The notes beneath the pieces are model-generated. The model saw nothing but the letters and a program-made list of their open reading frames with translations. It did no database searches and was not told where the DNA came from. From Candidatus Accumulibacter necessarius (GTDB taxonomy: Bacteria > Pseudomonadota > Gammaproteobacteria > Burkholderiales > Rhodocyclaceae): a DNA stretch of 64,000 nt. This document shows positions 8,369 through 17,684 of the stretch, piece by piece. The position numbers and the translations under genes are program-made. Location: positions 34,157 through 98,156 of the forward strand of contig JAFLDL010000012.1 in the NCBI GenBank assembly GCA_017302435.1, written 5' to 3'. Within the stretch, counting starts at the first letter, position 1. Each line of letters opens with the position of its first letter.

Positions 8369-10942
8369 ATGGTAAATGGACTTGCACGCTACGAATTCAG
8401 CGAACGACTGGCCGACATCCTCGGCGAGTCGCGCCGGGACCTGCGCTTCCGGGTGACGCTGATGGTCACTGGGGGCTTGATGCTTCCCGGACCGCGTGGG
8501 CGGGGTTCGCCACCGGCGACCCCGGACTACGCCGCGCAGCTGCTGATCGGGACGATGGCCGCGCCGCAACAGTCGCAGACAGTTGAGGCGATTCGCTGCT
8601 ATGCCGGCCTGCAGCCGACGGTGGTCGCAGCGGGAGGCAACAGCCCGCGGGTGCTTTTCGGTCCGGAGCTGGCCCCCGCGCATGCGGAGCCGCGTGCGAC
8701 CTCGTCGATCGGGCTGGAGGGGCTGTCCTTCGGTGAGGCACTGGCCGCCCTGCTGCAATTGGCCTGTGCCGAGGAGACCCGGGCGATCGTCGCCAGCGAA
8801 CTGTTCGGCGTCTGGATCAACCGAGGCTGCCCGGTTGCCTCGCTCCAGTTCAGCAGCTGGTGGCAAGGCCGGCGGGCCGTCATCAGTCACACCTATGGCT
8901 TGGCCGCAGACGCCGCTCCACCGGCGTGGCTTGATCCCCAACGTGGTGGCGTGGTCGCCCCAGGCCTGTTCCACTCCGTTTTCTTGCCGGTCCGGAAGTT
9001 GCTCGAGATCGGTTTGCTCACCACATTGTCTGACGACAGGAGTAGTCCCATGCTGAACAAACTGGGCCATAAAGTGGCCGCTATCGCCAAAATGGCAAAA
9101 CTCGCGGCGAAAACGCCGCACGGTAGCCGCTGGGAGAAGCTCCTGTCGGCACTGACTGCGGTGCAGGCCTGGTCAGAGCAAGTGGACTCGCAGGAGAACC
9201 GCTTGCGCGAAGTCACCGCCTTTGGCTCCAATCCCGGCGAGTTGCGGATGTACAGCTACGTTCCCGAAGGGCTGCCCGCCAGCGCGCCGCTGGTTGTCGT
9301 GCTGCACGGCTGTACGCAGAGCGCCGCCTCGTACAACAAGGGCAGCGGCTGGTCGACGCTGGCCGACCGATACGGTTTTGCGCTCCTGTTGCCGCAGCAG
9401 AACTGGAACAACAATCCGCTGCGCTGCTTCAACTGGTTCAAGCCGGAGGACAACGAGCGTGAAAAGGGTGAGCCGCTGTCGATCAGACAGATGGTTGACA
9501 CGATGGTCTCCGATCATGGCCTTGATCGCCGCCGCGTGTACGTGACCGGGACCTCCTCGGGCGGCGCGATGACGACCATCATGCTGGCGACCTATCCGGA
9601 GGTGTTTGCCGGCGGCGCCGTGCTCGCCGGGGTTCCCTACCGTACCGCCAAGGGCTTGCAGGAGGGCCTCGAGAGCATCTTCCAGGGGCGTCCCCGTTCG
9701 GCCCGGGAGTGGGGCCAACTGGTGCGGGCAGCATCGCCGCATCAGGGATCCTGGCCGAAGCTTTCGGTCTGGCACGGCGACGCCGACACCACCGTCAAGC
9801 CGGTCAACGCCGAAGAAATCATCAAGCAATGGACCGACCTGCACGGCCTGGATCTGCAGCCCACTGTGCAGATGACCGTCGATGGGTATCCGCGCCGGGT
9901 CTGGCAGGGGCCGGACGGCGATGAACTGATCGAGTCCTACACGGTGACCGGCATGTCGCACGGCGCCGCGCTGGACCCGGGCGCCGAACCGCATCAGTGC
10001 GGTACGGCAGCGCCGTTCTTCAATGCGGTCGGGATTTCGTCGACACACCGGATTGCGGATTTCTGGGGCCTGCTGGCCGAACGTCCGGCAAGCACGAAAG
10101 CGCCGGCGGCAGCCGAGCAAGCTGGGAGGAGTGCGGCCAGTGCAGCGGCTGCCGAGAGCATCGGCGGCGCGAACCGGTTCAGCGGTGGCGAGCGGGTGGT
10201 CAACGACGAGAAAGCTGCGGATGCTGGTCCGGGCTACGCTTCCGGGCCGCAGGATCAGCGCGGTGCGACCAACCGGCCCTTCGGCCTCGACGTGCATGGC
10301 ATCATTTCGGCCTCTCTGGAGGCCGCAGGACTGCTGAAGGCCGGGCGGAGCCGTCGCACGGACAGCAGGGCGCCGCTCGGCATCGACGTGCCGGGGATCA
10401 TTTCGACGGCGCTGGAGGCAGCTGGAGTGCTGAAAGGCGTCGCCCAGCGCGCGGGTTCGGCGACGGCCGCGGGCAGTCTGAAAGCTGCTGGCTGGGAAGG
10501 GTCCGGCTGGGAGCTGCTGCTCGACGACCCGCGTGCCTTCCGCGGCGGCTCGATGCTCCATGGCCACGCCTCGTCAGGTGACCGTGGCGCCCTGGGAGCA
10601 AGGGCGCAGTCGATCTCGCGGCAGGTCAAACTGGGTCCGCAGCCGGAACTGAGTTACGTCCGGCGGCTAGATCTCAGCGCCGGAGTCAATGATTACACCA
10701 GCGCGAGTTTCCGAGTCCTGATCGATGGCCAGGTCGTCGACGAGGTGACGGCCCTCGGCATGGTCCACCAGGAAACCGAATGGCTGCGCCAGTCGGCGAT
10801 TGATCTGTCGCGCTTTGCCAACCGCACGGTGACGCTGACCCTGGAAGTGGCCGCGTGTTCAAACATCTACAGCACGGTTCATGCGAAGGCGTGGGTGGAC
10901 CAGATCACGGTGCACAACGCGGTCGATCTGGCCCACTGTTGA
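8369..10942 (+). CDS. PHB-depolymerase-family esterase in a large multi-part open frame
   Basis: An uninterrupted 857-codon frame. Residues from about 280 to 565 are a PHB-depolymerase/feruloyl-esterase-type alpha/beta hydrolase: VVVLHGCTQSAASY, lipase box VTGTSSGGAMT, Asp in VWHGDADTTVK, His in GMSHGAALDPG. The preceding 227 residues are of a different, unrecognised kind. The first 80 look like a small regulator-type domain and the next part includes ASLQFSSWWQGRRAVIS. The C-terminal 250 residues hold an Ala-rich linker, two 20-residue repeats and an unrecognised beta-rich end. An ATG at 9050 inside the frame has a good GGAG site, so the esterase could also be made as a separate 630-aa protein. 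There is no signal peptide, so intracellular PHA mobilisation is the more likely role. Confidence 0.7.
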   Translation: MVNGLARYEFSERLADILGESRRDLRFRVTLMVTGGLMLPGPRGRGSPPATPDYAAQLLIGTMAAPQQSQTVEAIRCYAGLQPTVVAAGGNSPRVLFGPELAPAHAEPRATSSIGLEGLSFGEALAALLQLACAEETRAIVASELFGVWINRGCPVASLQFSSWWQGRRAVISHTYGLAADAAPPAWLDPQRGGVVAPGLFHSVFLPVRKLLEIGLLTTLSDDRSSPMLNKLGHKVAAIAKMAKLAAKTPHGSRWEKLLSALTAVQAWSEQVDSQENRLREVTAFGSNPGELRMYSYVPEGLPASAPLVVVLHGCTQSAASYNKGSGWSTLADRYGFALLLPQQNWNNNPLRCFNWFKPEDNEREKGEPLSIRQMVDTMVSDHGLDRRRVYVTGTSSGGAMTTIMLATYPEVFAGGAVLAGVPYRTAKGLQEGLESIFQGRPRSAREWGQLVRAASPHQGSWPKLSVWHGDADTTVKPVNAEEIIKQWTDLHGLDLQPTVQMTVDGYPRRVWQGPDGDELIESYTVTGMSHGAALDPGAEPHQCGTAAPFFNAVGISSTHRIADFWGLLAERPASTKAPAAAEQAGRSAASAAAAESIGGANRFSGGERVVNDEKAADAGPGYASGPQDQRGATNRPFGLDVHGIISASLEAAGLLKAGRSRRTDSRAPLGIDVPGIISTALEAAGVLKGVAQRAGSATAAGSLKAAGWEGSGWELLLDDPRAFRGGSMLHGHASSGDRGALGARAQSISRQVKLGPQPELSYVRRLDLSAGVNDYTSASFRVLIDGQVVDEVTALGMVHQETEWLRQSAIDLSRFANRTVTLTLEVAACSNIYSTVHAKAWVDQITVHNAVDLAHC

Positions 10943-10965
10943 TACAACGGCAACTCTGCCGGCTC

Positions 10966-10990
10966 ACCGGCGTCCTTGTTGGGCGCCGGT
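10966..10990. terminator. Hairpin between convergent genes
   Basis: ACCGGCG (10966-10972) pairs perfectly with CGCCGGT (10984-10990) over an 11-base loop. It lies between the esterase gene and the convergent enoyl-CoA hydratase gene. There is no T-tract, so it is at best a weak or bidirectional terminator. Confidence 0.4.
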
Positions 10991-11011
10991 CAAAGCGGTC
11001 GCAGCCGAGGG

Positions 11012-11788
11012 TCAGCGGTTGGTGAAGGCGGCTTTGCGCTTTTCGACGAAAGCTGCCATGCCTTCTTTCTGATCGTCGAGGGCAAAAGCCGAGTGGAAGG
11101 TGCGACGTTCGAACAGCAGGCCTTCGGACAACGAGCTTTCGTAGGAGCGATTGATGCATTCCTTGATCATCATCACGACCGGCAGCGAGAAGCCGGCGAT
11201 GCGCGTGGCGGTAGACATTGCTTCCTCGAGCAGCTTGTCAGCCGGAACGACGCGTGAAACGAGGCCGGCGCGTTCGGCTTCGACAGCGTCGATGTTGCGC
11301 GAGGCAAGGCACATTTCCATCGCCTTGGCCTTCGAGATGGCGCGCGGCAGACGCTGGGTGCCGCCTGCGCCGGGAAGGATCCCGAGGCGAACTTCGGGTT
11401 GACCAAACTGGGCATTGTCAGCTGCCAGGATGATGTCGCACATCATCGCCAGTTCGCAACCGCCACCCAGGGCATAGCCGGCGACAGCCGCGATGACCGG
11501 CTTGCGGCAGTTCTTGAGCGTGTCCCAGTTGCGCGTGATGAAATCGCCCTTGTAGGCTTCCATGTAGCTGAGTGACTGCATCACGGTGATGTCGGCGCCA
11601 GCGGCGAAAGCCTTGTCGGAGCCGGTGATGACGATCGCCCCGATGTTTTCGTCAGCCTCGAAGGTGCCAAGCGCCTTGCCGAGCTCGTCCATCAGGTCAT
11701 CGTTCAGGGCATTCAGCTGCTTCGGGCGGTTGAGAGTGATCAAGCCGACTTTTCCGCGCACTTCGACGTTAATGTTGTCGTAGCTCAT
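11012..11788 (-). CDS. Enoyl-CoA hydratase (crotonase family)
   Basis: A 258-aa crotonase-fold protein of normal length, predicted to hydrate trans-2-enoyl-CoA to (S)-3-hydroxyacyl-CoA in beta-oxidation. The oxyanion-hole segment [11 protein letters not shown], the first catalytic Glu region ([16 protein letters not shown]) and the second Glu region ([20 protein letters not shown]) are all present, so it should be a hydratase rather than a mere family relative. GGAG precedes the ATG at 11788. It is probably transcribed after the PhaC-like gene upstream on the same strand. Confidence 0.92.
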   Translation of the reverse strand: MSYDNINVEVRGKVGLITLNRPKQLNALNDDLMDELGKALGTFEADENIGAIVITGSDKAFAAGADITVMQSLSYMEAYKGDFITRNWDTLKNCRKPVIAAVAGYALGGGCELAMMCDIILAADNAQFGQPEVRLGILPGAGGTQRLPRAISKAKAMEMCLASRNIDAVEAERAGLVSRVVPADKLLEEAMSTATRIAGFSLPVVMMIKECINRSYESSLSEGLLFERRTFHSAFALDDQKEGMAAFVEKRKAAFTNR

Positions 11789-12028
11789 AAAGGATCTCCG
11801 GAGTAAAAATGGGTTGATGCAAGCGCCCGCCGGGCGGGAGCTCGTCGGTGTTCTGGTCGGAACTGGCGCCGAGGACGATGTCCTGGATGACTGATTGTTC
11901 CCAGCTCCGTACCTGGAAGAAAGCGTCGCCGGCCTGAATGCGGGATCTCAGGCCGGCGACGCCGATTGACGGCTATGGTGCGGCAGCTGGCGATGCCGCT
12001 TCGTCAGCCGCCAGGTGACTCCTGCCAA

Positions 12029-13495
12029 TCAGGAGATGTCCATCTGGAACTTCACTGGTCCGCGGGAATCCTTGCCGTTGGCGTCCTTGAACGTGCCATT
12101 GACCGGCGCCTTCTTGCCGTACGGGCTGGTCAGGATGGCGACGTGACCGCCGAAGAAGGCAACCGACTCAAGACCATTCCAGCCCTCGAGGAACTTGTTG
12201 CCGGCGGTGGCACAGGGCGGCGTGACCAAGTCGTCCTTGATCGCGTAGTTCTGGTACCAGGGAACCTTGAGATCGATCAGGCTCTTGATGTTCAGCGGCT
12301 GGTCAAAGAGTTTCACCGGCAGCGTGCCGTCATCGCCAATCGGATCCTGGAAGGTGTGCGAACTCATGTTGGCGATCGCGCGCGGGAGGTGCACCCGTTC
12401 CTTGAGCAGCCAGCGGAAGAGGGCGGCCGGCGTCTTGCCCGGGTTCATGTCGGTGGCACGTTGCAGTGAAGCCTGGTCGAGAACCTTGACCAGCGGCGTC
12501 TCCCGGTCGATGGCGACGAAGCGCATCCCGAGACTCAGCAGGTAGCCGTTGGCGACCTTGTTGCCGCTCGGCAGCGTCGTGGTGGTGAAGTCGTGGTGCA
12601 TCGTCGGCATGCCGCTGATCGCCTCACTATAGGTTCCGTCAACCGGCGTCACGTTGGTAATGAGTGCGTCGCAGACATCCTTCAACTTGCCCGACAGAAT
12701 ATTCATCAGCGAGATGTAGCCGCCCTGGCAGGTGCCGTTCAGCGTCACTTTCTTGCCGTCGTTGAGTTCCATGACCTTGGCGCAGAGCTGGCGTGTCTGT
12801 TCGCAGTCCTCTTCGGGCGTCATCGTCTGGACTTTCTCATTGGTCATGATGTCCTTGACGACGCGGACGTAGGTTGGAATCCCCTCATTGGCAAACGAAT
12901 GGGCATAACTCTTGTTCTCGTACGGCAGGAAGGCCAGGATGTGTACCCCCAGCATGTAGGGCGGTACGAGAATGACCGGCTTCAGATGCTCATTCACCTT
13001 GACGCCTTCCTTGAGCGGCAGCACCTGGTAGAGCTCGAAGGCGTCCGTTTCGTGTACCAGCTTGTAGGCAGAGGTGTTGAAGTGGAACCCGAACTCGTCG
13101 CCGATCGCCTCGATCTGCTCGTGGAAGTTCGCGACTGCTTCCATGATTTCGGCTTCGCGCCGCATGTAGCCGCCGAGTTTTTCACCTTCGGAGTTCAGGA
13201 CCGTGTTCAGGAAGGCGCGGGTCGCTTCTTCCATCTGGTCGAAAGCGTAGTCGGCCATCTTGCCTTGCGCGCCGGCCATCCCCTTGCGCATCATGCCCAC
13301 GTTGTGTTCCATGATCTCGAAGGTTTCCAGCATGCTCAGCGGATTGTCGCGTGCCGCCGTCATGGCGATGTGCGCGGCAATGAAGAGATTGTCATTGAAC
13401 TCGTTAATTTCTCGGTTCGATGAGCGCATCATCGCCAATGTGTAGCGCATCCAACTGGCCGTGAAATCCGGCATTTCCTTCAGCAGTGCAAACAT
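12029..13495 (-). CDS. PhaC-like Cys alpha/beta hydrolase (divergent PHA synthase relative)
   Basis: 488 aa from the ATG at 13495, which has GGAGG 9 bases upstream; an upstream in-frame start at 13549 would add 18 residues but lacks this support. The central fold has VTLNGTCQGGYISLMNIL (Cys256 in a Gly-x-Cys-x-Gly-Gly box, the PHA synthase form of the lipase box), a later Asp in YAIKDDLVTPPCATAG and a His in FFGGHVAILTSP, matching the Cys-Asp-His triad of PHA synthases. The helical N-terminal 150 residues differ from class I and III PhaC. Polymer synthesis or an acyl-transfer side role cannot be separated from sequence alone. Confidence 0.7.
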   Translation of the reverse strand: MFALLKEMPDFTASWMRYTLAMMRSSNREINEFNDNLFIAAHIAMTAARDNPLSMLETFEIMEHNVGMMRKGMAGAQGKMADYAFDQMEEATRAFLNTVLNSEGEKLGGYMRREAEIMEAVANFHEQIEAIGDEFGFHFNTSAYKLVHETDAFELYQVLPLKEGVKVNEHLKPVILVPPYMLGVHILAFLPYENKSYAHSFANEGIPTYVRVVKDIMTNEKVQTMTPEEDCEQTRQLCAKVMELNDGKKVTLNGTCQGGYISLMNILSGKLKDVCDALITNVTPVDGTYSEAISGMPTMHHDFTTTTLPSGNKVANGYLLSLGMRFVAIDRETPLVKVLDQASLQRATDMNPGKTPAALFRWLLKERVHLPRAIANMSSHTFQDPIGDDGTLPVKLFDQPLNIKSLIDLKVPWYQNYAIKDDLVTPPCATAGNKFLEGWNGLESVAFFGGHVAILTSPYGKKAPVNGTFKDANGKDSRGPVKFQMDIS

Positions 13496-13963
13496 TTTCC
13501 CACCTCCAACAATTAACGTCAGCCAAAACGGGTCAGCCCCCAGGGGCAACCCACGATTACCGTGGCTCCGCCAGGAGGGCGGATGCCGGTGATTCCTCTA
13601 GAATTCCTCGCGCGACTTTGGCCACCGAAAATCGCCCTGTTGAAACCCATTCACTCGGGCACTATTGCGCGCCGCACAATGCATTCTACTCCTCCGCGCG
13701 AGATTTGTTCACATCGCTTGAGGGTTCTTGACGGGATTGTTTAGATTGTGTCTGGAAGGGTTGTCATTCATGCCGGGCGGACCGTCTGGATGGTCTGGCG
13801 CGGGTCGTTGTCAGGGGGCCGTGGGGGGGTTCGCCAGAGGCTTGTGCCGCGGCGCAGGTCAACGCGGTATAGTAGCGCTTTGCTGCGCTGCGATGAGCCG
13901 GGGCACCTGGCTGGAGCGCGCAACCGGCAAGGTGGGGCGCAGCTATCCTGGAGGGAGAGAACG
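13496..13963. other. Divergent intergenic region
   Basis: A gene-free stretch of 468 bases between the divergent PhaC-like and acyl-CoA ligase genes. It must carry promoters for both, but I could not name hexamers or operators with confidence. Short open frames here have no family features. Confidence 0.5.
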
Positions 13964-15502
13964 ATGCTGCAACTAGCGACACTGACCAGACATCACGCGA
14001 AGTTCCGACCGGATCAGACAGCGGTCGTTTTCGAGGAGGAGCGACTGAGCTGGCGCGAGTTCGATGCGCGTGTCCGTCGTTGCGCCTGCCTGCTGCAGTG
14101 GCTCGGTGTGCGCAAGGGCGACCGGGTGGCGACCGTTCTCGCCAATTGCCGCGAACTCCTCGAGGTCTACTGGGCAGTGCCGTCGATCGGTGCGGTACTG
14201 GTGCCGTTGAGCCCGCTGCTGATGGCTTCCGGCCTGGCCAGCTTGTTGCGCGACTCGGGGGCAGTCTGTCTGATCACCCAGAGCTCGATGGCGCCGCTGG
14301 TCGACCAGGTTTGCGAGGAGCTTCCCGGCCTGCGTGCCGACCACGTGCTGATGGTCGATGGGCCAACGGCCGACTATCCTGGCTACAAAGCGCTCCTCAC
14401 GATCTGTCCCGAAGGCCGGGCAATGCCGGTCGTCCTTACCCAGGACGATCTGTTCAACGTCATGTATACCAGTGGCACCACCGGGCTGCCAAAGGGCATC
14501 ATGCACAGCCACTTCGTGCGCTCGATGTACTGCACCCTGTTTGCCGCGGCCTGGCGGATGCGGCCGGAATCGGTGGTACTGCACACCGGTGCGATCGTCT
14601 TCAACGGCGCCTTCGTGACCCTGATGCCGTGCTTCTACCTCGGCGCGCGCTACGTCCTGCAGCGGCAATTCAACGCCGAGGAGGCGATCGAGATCATTGC
14701 TCGCGAGCGGGTGACACACACCATGATGGTGCCAGCGCAGATCATTGCCTTGCTTCACTCGCCGAATTTCTCACCCGACAAGCTCGCCTCACTCGAGATG
14801 ATTCTTTCACTCGGAGCCCCTCTCTACCAGGAACACAAGGACCTGCTCAACCGCCTCTTGCCGGATCGCTTTTACGAGCTGTACGGCCTTACGGAAGGTT
14901 TCTGGACCATCCTCGACAAGACCCAGTCGCTACGCAAGGCCGGCTCGGTCGGGTCGCCGCCGTGCTTCTACGAGATGCGTATCGTACGCGAGGACGGCCG
15001 CGACGCGGCAACCGGGGAAGTCGGCGAAATCGTCGGGCGTGGGCCGTCACTGATGCTCGGCTACTACGGTCGCCCGGACCTCACCGAGCAGGCAATCCGC
15101 GATGGCTGGCTATTTACCGGTGATCTCGGTTACACCGATGGCGAGGGCTATCTCTACCTGGTTGACCGCAAGAAGGACATGATCGACAGCGGTGGGGTCA
15201 AGATCTACCCCAAGGACGTCGAAGAAGTCGCGGCCCGCCACCCGGCGGTGAGGGAGGTCGCCGTCTTCGGCGTCGCCCACGAGAAATGGGGCGAGACGCC
15301 AGTCGCGGCGGTGCTTCTGCGCGCCGGCGCGGCGGTCAGCGCGGGTGAACTGCTTGACTGGATCAACGAACGTGTCGGTGCCCGCTACCAGCGCCTGCAC
15401 GCGGTCCAGATCATGGACGACTTTCCACGCAACGCCGCTGGCAAGACGCTGAAGCGGGAAATGCGGGACGCCTACCAGGCCGATCATCGGGACAGTCACT
15501 GA
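13964..15502 (+). CDS. Acyl-CoA synthetase (AMP-forming, class I adenylate-forming enzyme)
   Basis: 512 aa from the ATG at 13964, which has a GGAGGGAG site directly upstream; the open frame continues to 13748 but that part is GC-rich filler. The P-loop-like A3 motif is MYTSGTTGLPKGIMHSHF, the A5 motif YELYGLTEGF, A7/A8 WLFTGDLGYTDGEGYLYLVDRKKDMI, and the A10 lysine lies in PRNAAGKTLKREMR. It activates a carboxylic acid to acyl-CoA using ATP. Medium/long-chain or aromatic substrates are possible; the neighbourhood suggests feeding of PHA or beta-oxidation. Confidence 0.9.
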   Translation: MLQLATLTRHHAKFRPDQTAVVFEEERLSWREFDARVRRCACLLQWLGVRKGDRVATVLANCRELLEVYWAVPSIGAVLVPLSPLLMASGLASLLRDSGAVCLITQSSMAPLVDQVCEELPGLRADHVLMVDGPTADYPGYKALLTICPEGRAMPVVLTQDDLFNVMYTSGTTGLPKGIMHSHFVRSMYCTLFAAAWRMRPESVVLHTGAIVFNGAFVTLMPCFYLGARYVLQRQFNAEEAIEIIARERVTHTMMVPAQIIALLHSPNFSPDKLASLEMILSLGAPLYQEHKDLLNRLLPDRFYELYGLTEGFWTILDKTQSLRKAGSVGSPPCFYEMRIVREDGRDAATGEVGEIVGRGPSLMLGYYGRPDLTEQAIRDGWLFTGDLGYTDGEGYLYLVDRKKDMIDSGGVKIYPKDVEEVAARHPAVREVAVFGVAHEKWGETPVAAVLLRAGAAVSAGELLDWINERVGARYQRLHAVQIMDDFPRNAAGKTLKREMRDAYQADHRDSH

Positions 15503-15613
15503 CGGCAGCTGGCAGGCGCGGCCGAAGCCGGCCGTGCTGCCGAAATCGATGTTCTGCCGTCGGGAAGTCCGGTGCAGTGACGAAAGTGTGGTCGGGGGGA
15601 ACGAGTGCGAAGC

Positions 15614-15643
15614 GGCTCGGTCACCGTTGGCGGCGACCGAGCC
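15614..15643. terminator. Hairpin between convergent acyl-CoA ligase and phaC
   Basis: GGCTCGGTC (15614-15622) and GACCGAGCC (15635-15643) form a perfect 9-bp stem with a 12-base loop, just beyond the ends of two convergent genes. It lacks a clear T-tract. A second inverted repeat (CGGCAGC/GCTGCCG) lies at about 15504-15542. Confidence 0.45.
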
Positions 15644-15656
15644 AGTGTGCTGGTTG

Positions 15657-17684
15657 TCACTGTTGATGGATGTAGGTCCCCGGCGCGTCGCAGATCGGCT
15701 CGTAGCCCTTGTCGGGAGCGCCCATCGCCGGTGCTGCTTCGGCGCCAGTGGAGTGCCGTTCGAGCCATTTTTGCCAAGCTGGCCACCAGGACCCCTGGTA
15801 CACCGGCGTCGTCTGCTTCCAGGTCTCGGCGTCAAGAAAACGTTCGCCTTCGCGGCAGACGCTGAGCTGGTACGACCGGCGCGGGTGGCCCGGTTCATTG
15901 ACGATGCCGACGTTGTGCCCACCGCTGGTGAGGACGAAAGTCAGTTCGGTCGCGTCGCTTTGCAGATGCAGCTTGTATACCGAGTGCCACGGTGCCACGT
16001 GGTCGGCGCCGGCCGCCACCGCAAACATCGGCGCATGGATGTTGCTGATTGAAATCGCGCGCCCGTCAACCATGTACTTGCCCTGGAACAGTTGGTTGTC
16101 GACGTACAGGCGACGCAGTACCTCGGAGTGCTGACGATAAGGCATGCGCGTTCCGTCGGCATTCCAGGCCATCAGGTCGAACATCGGCTCGCGATGGCCA
16201 AGGTAGTACTCGCGGACCATTTTCGACCAGATCAGATCGGCTGACTTGAGGAGCTGGAAGCCACCCGATACCTGCTTGTGCCCCAGGTAACCCTTCTCCC
16301 ACATCATGTCCTCGAGCAGGGTAACCTCGCTGGCGTCCATGAAAACGTTGATCTCCCCGACATCGGTGAAGTCGGTCATGGTGGTGAACAAGGTGATGCT
16401 GGCCAGACGGTCGTCGCCGTCGCGAGCCATCGCCGCGGCGGCGATGGTCAGCAGAATTCCGCCCAGGCAGTAGCCGACGGTGTGAATCCTGCGTCCCGGC
16501 AGGATGTCGGAAATGGCGTCGATTGCCGCCATGGTTCCCAGCTTGCGGTAGTCCTCCATGCCCAGGTTGCGGTGCTCCGCGCGCGGGTTCATCCAGGAGA
16601 TCATGAACACGGTGTGGCCCCGATCGACCAGGTACTTGACCAGCGAGTTGTGCGGCGACAGGTCCAGGATGTAATACTTCATCATCCACGCGGACTGCAT
16701 CAGCACCGGTTCGCGCTGGACGGTATCGGTGGTCGGCGAATACTGGATCAGCTCCATCAGCAGATTGCGATAAACGACCTTGCCCGGGGTAACGGCGAGG
16801 TTCTCCCCTACCCGGAAGGCCTCAATGCCGGCTGGCTTCTCGTCGCGCAGCGAACGACGGACATCCTCGCCATAGAACTCGGCCCCGCGCGCCAGATTGG
16901 CGCCGCGCTCCTTGGTCGTCGCCTCGACGATCTCGGGGTTCAGGAAGGGAACATTGCACGGCGCCGACATGTCGAGAATCTGCTTGGCGGTAAACCAGAC
17001 GGCGGCTTCGCCGTGCTTGGAAACGCCGCGGACGCCGGTGGTCGCGTTGTGCCACCACTGCTGGTTGAGCAGGAAACCCTGGTAAACCACGTTGTAGGGA
17101 AAACGCTCCCAGCCCGGATGGTCGAAGCGATGGTCACCAGGCAGTGGCTTGATGCACGGTTCGGCCGTGCCGGTGACCGCCGACGAAAGGGCATACGCTC
17201 CGAGGCGCATCGCCTTGCGCGCCGCTTTCGCCGCCAGTTGAAACTGCTTGCCGGGCGAGGCCGCGAGGTGAACTGTCCAGTCCAGATAGGCCATCGCCAG
17301 CGAGGCCGGCGACACGCCGCCACTGAACTGACCGAGCGCGATGTTGGTCATGCGATCGATGTCTTCCAGAGCGCCCGAGTCGAGCAGGTGCCGGTCGCCG
17401 AGGCGGCGAGAGAAGTCGCCGTGGGAGTGGGACGCCGGCGTTGTCTCAGGGAACGGCGGGGCCGCAGCTGCAGCCGGAGTTGCGGGGCGCAGCTTGGCCG
17501 CGCGTTGCTCCGTGGCTGGCGCTGCCGGCGTGACGGCTGCTGCTGCAGGGGCTGCAGCGGCGACGGGCTTCTTGCGGCGGGCTGTACTCGGCCTGCTGCG
17601 CCGCTTCGCTGTGTCAGCAGCTCCCTCGGGGAGGGCTGCATCGGCCGTGGGGGGTTCCGGGAGTTCTTTGAGCGTTTCGACCAT
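15657..17684 (-). CDS. phaC: Poly(3-hydroxyalkanoate) synthase (class I-like, 675 aa)
   Basis: A single-chain PHA polymerase. The first 90 residues are Ala/Pro/Lys-rich and low in complexity, unlike the compact N-terminus of the Cupriavidus enzyme. Then come the conserved N-domain (FPYNVVYQGFLLNQQWWHNAT) and the catalytic domain: HTVGYCLGGILL with nucleophile Cys406, Asp in GADHVAPWHSVYKLH, and His in TSGGHNVGIVNEPGH. WMNPRAEHRNLGMEDY is also family-typical. AAGGAG lies just upstream of the ATG at 17684. It polymerises (R)-3-hydroxyacyl-CoA on the granule surface. It stands alone on the minus strand, facing away from the precursor-supply operon. Confidence 0.93.
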   Translation of the reverse strand: MVETLKELPEPPTADAALPEGAADTAKRRSRPSTARRKKPVAAAAPAAAAVTPAAPATEQRAAKLRPATPAAAAAPPFPETTPASHSHGDFSRRLGDRHLLDSGALEDIDRMTNIALGQFSGGVSPASLAMAYLDWTVHLAASPGKQFQLAAKAARKAMRLGAYALSSAVTGTAEPCIKPLPGDHRFDHPGWERFPYNVVYQGFLLNQQWWHNATTGVRGVSKHGEAAVWFTAKQILDMSAPCNVPFLNPEIVEATTKERGANLARGAEFYGEDVRRSLRDEKPAGIEAFRVGENLAVTPGKVVYRNLLMELIQYSPTTDTVQREPVLMQSAWMMKYYILDLSPHNSLVKYLVDRGHTVFMISWMNPRAEHRNLGMEDYRKLGTMAAIDAISDILPGRRIHTVGYCLGGILLTIAAAAMARDGDDRLASITLFTTMTDFTDVGEINVFMDASEVTLLEDMMWEKGYLGHKQVSGGFQLLKSADLIWSKMVREYYLGHREPMFDLMAWNADGTRMPYRQHSEVLRRLYVDNQLFQGKYMVDGRAISISNIHAPMFAVAAGADHVAPWHSVYKLHLQSDATELTFVLTSGGHNVGIVNEPGHPRRSYQLSVCREGERFLDAETWKQTTPVYQGSWWPAWQKWLERHSTGAEAAPAMGAPDKGYEPICDAPGTYIHQQ

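Noticed and set aside
13748-13963. Upstream extension of the acyl-CoA ligase frame
   Set aside because: The frame is open but the family start and a strong ribosome site are both at 13964, so the extra 72 codons are probably untranslated.
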